Part shown: one piece after another, positions 57,317 through 64,000 of the stretch
Position numbering within the stretch: the stretch's first letter is position 1
Layout: every line of letters begins with the position of its first letter
Origin: Stagonosporopsis chrysanthemi
Lineage: Eukaryota > Ascomycota > Dothideomycetes > Pleosporales > Didymellaceae
Direction: 5' to 3'
DNA length: 64,000 bases
Assembly: GCA_022560025.1 (NCBI GenBank)
Contig: JAFISE010000060.1
Coordinates: forward strand, 1 to 64,000
Translations under genes and position numbers: made by a program
The notes under the pieces: model-generated
What the model was told of the DNA's origin: nothing
What the model saw: the letters and a program-made list of their open reading frames with translations, nothing else
Databases searched by the model: none

Positions 57317-57847
57317 ATGGATCTCATTCAGGGTGCGTAGCTCAAACACTCACCGGCCATGTGATAGCCCATGACTAACCCACGCATTTCAGACTACGCC
57401 ACGCTGCTGCCGCGGCTGCTCCCGCCGTCCATCGCCTCGCCGTTGCTCACTTTCGTCACCACCGCGTTCGGCATCTTTCGCACCCTGCAGACACACCTCA
57501 CGCCGCTGTTCACCCGGCTCGTGACGGAGCCCGACGCGGCGTCGATCCTCGTCGTGGTTGCCGCGCTGTTCATCAGCTTCAAGATCCTCGACATGATGTA
57601 CCGCGCCGTGCTGTTCTGGATCAGCTTGGCATTCAGGCTGGTGCTGTGGGGCGGGCTGGGGCTGGTTGGGCTCTGGGTGTACAATAGGGGTGTAGATGGA
57701 TTTGTACAGGACGTGCAGAATTTGGCGCAGACGTGGGCCGGCGAGTATGAGAAGTATAGTGGCGAGGTGAGGAGGTATCAGCAAGATCATGAGGCTCAGA
57801 TAAGGTTGCAAGCGAAGCAGCAGGACGGTGGGAAGGGCTGGCGGTAA
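57317..57847 (+). CDS. Apq12-like nuclear pore assembly / ER membrane protein
   Basis: Small membrane protein resembling the Apq12 family, which works in nuclear-envelope and ER membrane homeostasis and pore assembly. Exons 57317-57332 and 57393-57847 (60-nt intron, GTGCGT...CTAAC...TTCAG) give 156 aa. The first coding exon is just 16 nt (MDLIQ plus one base). Two long hydrophobic helices are predicted at about 57-75 (AASILVVVAALFISFKIL) and 78-106 (LFWISLAFRLVLWGGLGLVGLWV), the closely paired arrangement typical of the family. A hydrophilic amphipathic C-terminal helix follows (QNLAQTWAGEYEKYSGEV), then a Gln/Lys-rich end. The family assignment is moderate; any small two-helix ER protein is possible. 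Confidence 0.65.
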
Positions 57848-58612
57848 CTATTGTTGAGTAAGGATCAACATGTTGGAACTATGTTGGGTAGCACTGTTTG
57901 ATGGATGAACGTGAGAGGAGATCACGAATGACGCTTTACGATTTTACACCTGGATAGGCGTTGGTTTATGGCATTGTTTTGAAGCAGGGGCATTCCTAAA
58001 AAGTCAGGGAGTATATTGCAGCAATTTAAGAATGCAGGTCATTATCTCAGAGCCATTGCACACCGTCCGGTCATCTATATACGATGATTGTGCTTACGAA
58101 CCCAGTGATCATCAGCGTAAAGTCCTCAAAGACGCCGCTGTGAGCATCGCACGTTGCAATGTGCCTACATCTACTGTAGCTTCTGCTCTCCTCTTCTCTG
58201 AAGACCTCGGGTCGATGTTTAGTCTCTTCATAACTCATTTTCCTTCACGAACCTAATGGCTACCTGAGTTATCACCTTCTCGGCCACATATGCGAGTGAA
58301 TTGTATCTTCTATCATCCCGCGACTGTAGTATAAGTCTGTTCTTCGCTGATCCAGTATACTGCCAATGCTTGACGAATGTAAGCCCTTTACTCCCCTTCT
58401 TGCTTTTGTATGATCAGGGAACAGCAACAGCCTCGCAGTGTCTACGTACGTCTATTCAGAGAGAAGTGGTAGTCTAGGGGTTACCCTGCATGGCGGATAC
58501 ATCAAACCCATTCAGTCATAAAGCTACCTGTTCGCTGATATACACAATGTGTCCAGAGTCAGATGCATTTCGCATGTCCCTTTGACAGGTGACATGCAAC
58601 AATCATTTGTCG
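57848..58612. other. 3' interval between convergent genes
   Basis: 765 nt; holds 3' UTRs of the Apq12-like gene and of the dehydrogenase. I checked a agtggtagtctaggggtta text at about 58,465 for a tRNA and found no matching stems. Confidence 0.55.
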
Positions 58613-59632
58613 TTAATGCCCCTCCGCATCTCTCTCACGCACTACCACATTCTCAAACGACAAACCCGCCCTCTCCCTCACAACCCCGAACACACTACTA
58701 CTATCCAAAGCCCTCTCCTTCTCCTCGCCCCACCTCCCTGCTTCTCTCGCTGCGCCCACATAGCTTTCCGCAATATCAAGCCTCATCCCCACGCTCCTCC
58801 CTAAGTCAACGCCATGCTGCACATCTTTAATCCCCAACTCCAGACTACTCTGCGGTGCCTGGCCTACAGCAGGTAGATACGCACCGCCCGTCAACCTCCT
58901 CGACACTCCGTGCGCGTACGCACCGAGATTCTGCTCGATGAGCGATTCGAGGACAGAAGACGGGAGCCCGGTTTTCTCGGCCAGCGTGTGTGCTTCGGCA
59001 ATGAGGTACGTCATCCCTGCTGTGAGCATGTTGCTTGTTGTCTTCAAGAGGAGCGCTTGTGCCGGGTCGTCGCCGACGCGGAGCACGCCGCGCGCGATGA
59101 CGCCGGTCAATAGAGGGATGATGGCTGCGATTGCGTCTGCGTTGCCGGCAGCAGCGACAAGGAGTTGGCCTGCTCGTGCGACAGGGGTGGAGCCGAAGAC
59201 TGGGGCGGCGACGAAGAGGGCGCCCAAGCCTGATAGCTCCGCTGCTACGGCTGTGGTTTTTGAGGGGTGGACGGTAGTGGTGTCTACGATAATTTTGCCC
59301 TTGAGAGAAGGGCCTAGTGTTGATATTTCGTCAACAATATGCTGAAGTGTTTGGTCATCGCTGACCTGAATAGTGTCAGTGTATGTGTAGGTATGTGTCG
59401 TGGAGGCGTGACTGACAGATATAAAAGTGATGCCGCAGTTGCTGCATACTTCAACTGGATCACTACATGGCTCGCCTCCGAGCGCTCGCAGCTCATCTCC
59501 CTTTGATATTGTGCGGTTCCAGTAGTGTAGGTTTGGCAACCCTGTGGCTTCTAGATGCTTCTGTATGTTCATGGCCATTGCCAGACCCATCGAGCCTAAG
59601 CCTATCCATCCTACGGGCAGACGTTCCTCCAT
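58613..59632 (-). CDS. Beta-hydroxyacid dehydrogenase (3-hydroxyisobutyrate DH-like)
   Basis: NAD(P)-dependent dehydrogenase of the 3-hydroxyisobutyrate/6-phosphogluconate superfamily. The N-terminal dinucleotide-binding motif is GWIGLGSMGLAMAMNI. The substrate motif is DTTTVHPSKT (usually DxSTxxP), the glycine-rich motif is APVFGSTPVARAGQLL, and the catalytic Lys region is LLKTTSNML. The frame is continuous, but 59416-59366 (51 nt, GTCAGT...CACTGAC...TTCAG) is very probably an in-frame intron. Its removal gives FISVSDDQTLQ, the usual family text, and 322 aa. Glyoxylate/succinic semialdehyde reductase-like function is possible. No mitochondrial presequence is seen, so it is probably cytosolic. 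The specific substrate is unknown. Confidence 0.85.
   Translation of the reverse strand: MEERLPVGWIGLGSMGLAMAMNIQKHLEATGLPNLHYWNRTISKGDELRALGGEPCSDPVEVCSNCGITFISVSHASTTHTYTYTDTIQVSDDQTLQHIVDEISTLGPSLKGKIIVDTTTVHPSKTTAVAAELSGLGALFVAAPVFGSTPVARAGQLLVAAAGNADAIAAIIPLLTGVIARGVLRVGDDPAQALLLKTTSNMLTAGMTYLIAEAHTLAEKTGLPSSVLESLIEQNLGAYAHGVSRRLTGGAYLPAVGQAPQSSLELGIKDVQHGVDLGRSVGMRLDIAESYVGAAREAGRWGEEKERALDSSSVFGVVRERAGLSFENVVVRERDAEGH
59366..59416 (-). other. Probable in-frame intron of the dehydrogenase gene
   Basis: 51 nt, stop-free. Donor TCT/GTCAGT, branch CTGAC, acceptor TTCAG. Its translation is Thr/Tyr-rich (STTHTYTYTDT) and has no place in the family, whereas the flanks join as ISVSDDQT, as expected. 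Confidence 0.8.
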
Positions 59633-60071
59633 CGGTACTTGGTTTGTCGCTGAATTGTGTGTCTGGTGAACCCAAGGGCAATAGTTGGATCGTTCCGAAA
59701 TGCTTTGAGTCGTGAGAATTCACAGGAGTAGTGGTAGTGAGTCATTCTTATTGGACGCCGTATCGCGCTAGAATGTAGAAGGCAGGTACATGTTAACAAC
59801 CAGCCTTGCTGACTGACACTTCAACGTCAGGCAAAGTGCGCATGAGCTCGAGTTTGAGTGTAGACGTACGTTTCGATAAGTATATAATCGATCTGAAAGA
59901 TTGTCCTATACAATGTATCCATCCAACGCCTCCCAATGCTCATCCCCTAACCATGCATCCCAAATATATAGGACGTCGTGACATGCAACGCTAAAGTAAC
60001 ACAGACCAAGAGATCCAATATAAACCTCATCCCATTACAGAACATCTCAACAACATCCCCACGTTACAGCC
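59633..60071. other. Intergenic region between two minus-strand genes
   Basis: 439 nt, promoter of the dehydrogenase gene and 3' flank of the endopolyphosphatase gene. Nothing else was seen. Confidence 0.6.
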
Positions 60072-62456
60072 TCATAACTCCATAACCTCTTCTTGCACTG
60101 CCTCCACGGTTGCCGCTCCCTGTCCAAACACTTGCTTGATCTCATGCGGGTTCATGGTATCCACAAACGCGCGCCTGACGAACGTGAACCATTCCTTCGA
60201 AGCCTTGTGATGCTTCTTTCCCTTGTGTTTCTTGTGCTCTTTGCCCTCTGCTTCAAGCTCTTCTTCGCTGGCCTCGTCTACATCGAATCCGTCTTGGACG
60301 ACAACATCCTCTTCAAATTCGGAGACATCAGCCGCTTTCGCGCCACGGCCACCGCCAATCTTCCTTGCATACTCAACCCATCTTCGTACGGTAAGGTCCG
60401 GAAACTTCTTATCCTTTGTGTCATACTCAACTTCGTACACGAATTCTTTCGGATGGGGCTCCGGGCGGGGATGCTTCCCATTATGCTTTCCGTGTTTGCC
60501 TTCTTTCCAGCCTTTGCCTTCGATCTTGCCGCTCTCACTGACTTGAAGTCCGAAGATTGTGCGCGGAGCAAGGTCGTTCTCGGAGGTAGGTTCAACGTCG
60601 AAGCGGTGATGTTGAGGATCCACAAAGTCATTGTTAATACGCGTCAGGTTGGCAAAGTACTGTACGTAGCGGACCCAGGTCAGAGGCTGAGGCGAGTATG
60701 CAGGGCCAGGCGGGGCGGATTTGGATGGACCTTCTGGAACCTTGAAACGGAACTTCTTCTTGTGCTTAGCTGCCCGTTCCTTATTCTTCTGCTTCTCTTT
60801 CCGCTTGACCAGAGTATCGACTTCCCTCTTATACCCGTCATCATCAGAGAATGCATGCTTAAGCAGTACCTCCTGACCCTCTGATGCGGCGGAACTACCG
60901 TAGACGTGGAGATGTTCGAGACCAGAGATGTTGTACTCGATGATGCGGAGGGTAGGGTAGTAGTTCGGGACTACACTTGGCGAGACGAGTGATGCGCTGT
61001 AGCGTTGCGCATACTTCCCTCCAATCTTTTCGAGGTACTTCTTCTTAGCGCCCTTCCCGAGTTTCTTATGTTTCTGCGAATCCGTCACCTTGGAAATCAG
61101 CCAGTTCCAGATTGAGTCGCGATCTTCGTCCTCGTCAGCCCCAATATCCGAATTCATGTTCGATCTGTGATTCGCGTCCGCAAGAGGCGACGGGAGTCGT
61201 GCCCAGAAGTCCCGCAGACTAAGCAGATAGTCCGAAGCAGATGCTACAGTCACTTCGCCGTCTTCTAGTAACTTCATCTCACCGCCGGTAGTCCTGGCCC
61301 GAGTCTGAGCAGCCATATCGCCCTTTCTTGTGTTGTCGTTGATTTGCTCGAAGTCTTGGAGCATGAAGTGGTCGATGTTCATGTGTCCGTACAGCGAGCC
61401 CACGATCACATCGCGGTACTGCTGGACCCAGAGCGTGTACTTTTGCCAGCAAGTTTCGTCCCAACTTTCTTTACTGTCGACTCGCGCTGGTGGAACGTGG
61501 CCCATGAGGATCGCTTTGACACCGCGTTCGCGCATTATCTTGAGCTGGATGCGCAGCCATTCCATGTGTTCGTAGCCTGGTTCGTGCTTGTCCGCGCAGC
61601 CATCGACGCCGGAGTTGGAGGTGAAGAAGTAGCTACCACTATATCAGCACTCCGAATCTCGACTCCTTCTGCAACAACTTACATGGTGTTCAAGCTGATC
61701 ACTGCCAGCTTTCCTGGTATTACCTCAACCGAAAACCAGCCGCCCTGCTGGAACTGGTGCCTCTGCGCTTCTGGGACGAAGCTTCGCCAAATATCGAGGT
61801 ACTTCATAGTCCATTTGTTCGGCCCTTGGAGGAAAATGTTGTGCGGCATGATATCATTGTTACCAAAAGTCGGCACAATAGGGATCACATAGTCGTTGAG
61901 CCCTCTGCGATCCTTGTGAGACACACCAAACACCTCCGCGAACTTCTGTACCAGGAATTCATTCTGGCTTATTATCTGCTTCTGCGTGCGCGCATGCTTT
62001 TCGTCGTTGTCGTGTCGCGCTGAGTCGCCCGTCCAGATGACAAAGTCGATATCGTCTTTAACATTGTCCTTGATCCATCTGAATGTCTCATTGACAAGAG
62101 AAAAGGGTGAATCGCATCCGGATGTCTCTGCGCCGTAAAGACCTGCAGGCCCTCGTTTGCGGTGACACGCTGCCTCCGCTTCGGTACTCGAGTACGTTTT
62201 GTAGAACGGGTCAGGGTGGAAGTCTGCAGTATGTCGTCAGCCGCACACCCTCGTCGCGCGCACCCTAATGGATGTCCACCAACCCACCTGTGATGTGCAG
62301 AAACCGGCCTGTAAGCTTTCGCCCGCTCTGCGCTGCCCCGACATCCTTCGATCCAAACTCGCCCAGCGTAACTGCGTCTGCAGCGCTAGGGGCGGCTGTC
62401 GAGGCTCCTCCCCGGACGAGCAGGCCGCATACCAGCGCGTCGCGAAGCCGTGTCAT
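60072..62456 (-). CDS. PPN1: Vacuolar endopolyphosphatase Ppn1
   Basis: Metallophosphoesterase that cuts long inorganic polyphosphate chains in the vacuole. Exons (minus) 62456-62288, 62223-61683 and 61632-60072 (introns 64 and 50 nt) give 756 aa. The N-terminus has a modest hydrophobic stretch (ALVCGLLVRGGAS) that could be the signal anchor. Calcineurin-like motifs in order: ITDFHPDPFY (about 57), VIWTGDSARHD, PTFGNNDIMPHN, GHVPPARVD and SLYGHMNIDHF. The C-terminal half carries three Lys/His-rich segments (about 510-530, 610-634 and 700-716), e.g. EHKKHKGKKHHK, between acidic stretches. ATG 62456 gives the only N-terminus in frame. Proteolytic maturation, known for the yeast enzyme, cannot be judged here. 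Confidence 0.92.
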
Positions 62457-63223
62457 TGTGAGTAAATTACAAAAATGGTCTCACGAGCATCTGGGGAACC
62501 AAAAGACTGTATATCGACTCGCGCCCACGTCTTAGCACCGTGATGGCTTGAAAGCAGGGCGCATCAGAGTTCTGGCTCCCGAATCCATCAGGCTCGTGCT
62601 GTGGTCTATCCCTGCCATTGGACGTCATTTTCGCAACAATCCTTCAGCACTAGACGCGCCTGACCACAACCACAGTCGGCACGCTCCCCACGCACTCACC
62701 GACTACTGAGCTCGCGTGACTGTTGCCTCAATTACACACGCAATCGAAGTAGGACTTGGCGAAACAGAGACCATGAAGCAGATCACGCAACTAGGCAAAC
62801 ATTGTGTATGACTATAGATTGTCTTCAGGCAGCTATGCCATCACGCGGTGTAAATGCAGAATCTCGCAAATAATATCGGCGCTAATTTGGCAGTTGTGCC
62901 TTTCTCTGAGATGAAGAGTAACCTGCACGTGTCCATGCCAGATACCGCAAATGCTCATGCAACGAAAAACACCCCTCCATGTTTTGTTGTTCCGTGTGAT
63001 GCGCCTCTTCTGAACCCATGTAAACACCATGTCGAGCCCGCTAGTGGCGGCTCATGCAAAGAAACAAAGTCGGACATTGCTCAGGAAAAATACCTTGAGT
63101 AGTCCAACATCCGAACACCTACGCTATGCCCAAGAAGCAAGACTGTCGGCCACCTTGAAATCAAAAACACCGTGCCAATAGTCTCGATAGTAAACGCCAA
63201 AGCGTGCCGCCTCTTAGAATATG
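62457..63223. other. Intergenic region between two minus-strand genes
   Basis: 767 nt: promoter of the endopolyphosphatase gene and 3' flank of the Chd1-like gene. No coding sequence supported. Confidence 0.6.
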
Positions 63224-64000
63224 TTACGCCTCTGTTATCTGTCCATTACTCTGCTGCGAAATCGCAGATTGTTTGCTGTTCATTTCGGAGCTGCGCATCT
63301 TACTGTACATCCCCTTCACCTGAGGGACGGTAACACCAGTGCGGGGCCAATGATTGTTGACCGTGTAGTTCCTGCGATGTTGGGTTAGAGACCGTTCGTT
63401 GTTCATGAGGTCGTCAAATAACTTACCACAGGCGCTCTTCCAGCTCGTCGTTGTCACGCGTCTCTGCACGGATGAAGTTGCCAATGGCAATCAACTCGGT
63501 CTTGAGAACCTTGATCATGATCTCTTTCTGAGGATAGTTCTTGGCAGTCGCTTTCTTCAGACGACTCAGGTTGTCACGCACTGGTCGCATCTTGCGTTCC
63601 ACGAAATCTTCCGGCTTCTTCTCCTTGTTCGCCTTAGGAGTCAAGTCGACACTGCGATTGTGAGCCTGACTCTGGCTGGGCACACGAGGCCGGTCGTCTG
63701 AGGGCCGAGGCCGGTCGTCTCGAGAACGTTGACGCTCTAGGTCGCCGCTGATTTTGCGTCGAAATTCCGGTGTGTCAGTGCGTTCAGGAAGTTCTGAACG
63801 TCTGTCGACACTGTTGCGATCATCACGGCTACGATCTGTGGATCGATACTGGTCACTGTGCCTCGGTTTGTCGTGCTGCCGATGGTCAGACCGACCTTCC
63901 GAGCGTCGGGTCTCGCTATTGCTGTGGGTGCGCTGGATCGGTCGGCTTACATCGCGCGAAGTAACCTTTCTGGCATGACCCGGAGGAGCGGGGCTGGCGG
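63224..64000 (-). CDS. CHD1: C-terminal part of a Chd1-type chromatin remodeller (partial)
   Basis: The gene runs off the window's right edge, so its start and the chromodomain, SNF2 ATPase and SANT/SLIDE parts are not visible. Exons seen (minus): >64000-63427 and 63371-63224, with a 55-nt intron (GTAAGT...CTAACCC...CGCAG). The visible ~240 residues begin with an Arg/Asp/Ser-rich linker (SRDVSRPIQRTHSNSETRR start) containing a tandem SDDRPRP heptad. Then comes the conserved Chd1 C-terminal domain (DUF4208-like): ERKMRPVRDNLSRLKKA, KVLKTELIAIGNFIRAET and, across the intron, LEERLWNYTVNNHWPR. It ends with a short tail (QQSNGQITEA). The identification rests on that one domain. Confidence 0.75.
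63686..63727 (-). repeat. 21-bp in-frame tandem duplication
   Basis: The word gaggccggtcgtct occurs at 63686 and 63707. On the minus strand it encodes the heptad DDRPRPS/DDRPRVP in the linker of the Chd1-like protein. Confidence 0.85.

Noticed and set aside
58440..58520. tRNA-like words (agtggtagtctagggg)
   Set aside because: No acceptor stem, anticodon stem or T-loop GTTCGA could be placed.
1..64000. CRISPR arrays, rRNA (including dispersed 5S), intact transposons
   Set aside because: No regularly spaced palindromic repeats, no recognised 5S conserved words, and no reverse transcriptase, transposase or terminal repeats were found.

Overview
The window is a gene-dense piece of a filamentous ascomycete nuclear genome. 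The evidence is: about 27 protein genes on both strands, most split by very short introns (44-98 nt, usually GTANGT...CTAAC/CTGAC...AG); fungal-only families (PTH11/rhodopsin-like membrane protein, tannase, AA7 oxidase, Rsc7, Ssn8); and no operons or Shine-Dalgarno sites. Intron size and the type of lineage-restricted proteins suggest a Dothideomycete, possibly Pleosporales; that placement is inference. Exon joins below were worked out by hand from splice signals, frame and family fit. In every multi-exon gene the joined length is an exact multiple of three.

Layout. 0-13 kb is the more 'accessory' part: an F-box protein with Cys motifs, a 32-nt poly-T run and a four-copy ~88-bp tandem repeat, a secreted tannase/feruloyl esterase, a seven-helix rhodopsin-domain protein, a secreted protein of unknown function whose 3' part needs either a weak intron or a frameshift, a GNAT acetyltransferase and an AA7-type bicovalent FAD oxidase with an N-myristoylation-like start. 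13-22 kb is housekeeping: a mitochondrial SAM-carrier-like protein, a RING/TRAF zinc-finger protein with a GC-AG intron, a Syn8-type Qc-SNARE, an EF-hand Ca2+-regulated mitochondrial carrier (8 exons) and cyclin C of the Mediator kinase module. 22-34 kb holds two small proteins of unknown role, mitochondrial ribosomal protein uL23m, a 667-aa protein of unknown function, prefoldin subunit 5 and a cupin/JmjC-like protein. 34-51 kb holds the chromatin remodeller subunit Rsc7, then the divergent pair SF3A2 and tubulin cofactor E, then the divergent pair V-ATPase subunit H and the exosome nuclease Dis3. 55-64 kb holds a single-pass membrane protein, an Apq12-like nuclear-envelope protein, a beta-hydroxyacid dehydrogenase, the vacuolar endopolyphosphatase Ppn1 and the C-terminal end of a Chd1-type remodeller cut by the window edge.

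The genes do not form an obvious pathway or biosynthetic cluster. Many are arranged as close divergent pairs (16.5, 20.3, 33.0, 44.2, 48.1 kb) that probably share promoters. Two ~4.2-kb stretches (39.0-43.2 and 51.3-55.5 kb) and two of 2.5-2.8 kb hold no convincing gene. I found no tRNA, rRNA, CRISPR array or intact transposon. I did not find a convincing new multi-gene system. The most interesting signals are in-frame, stop-free introns with unusual 5' splice sites, the intracellular-looking AA7 oxidase, the intergenic tandem repeat and several conserved-looking proteins of unknown function.
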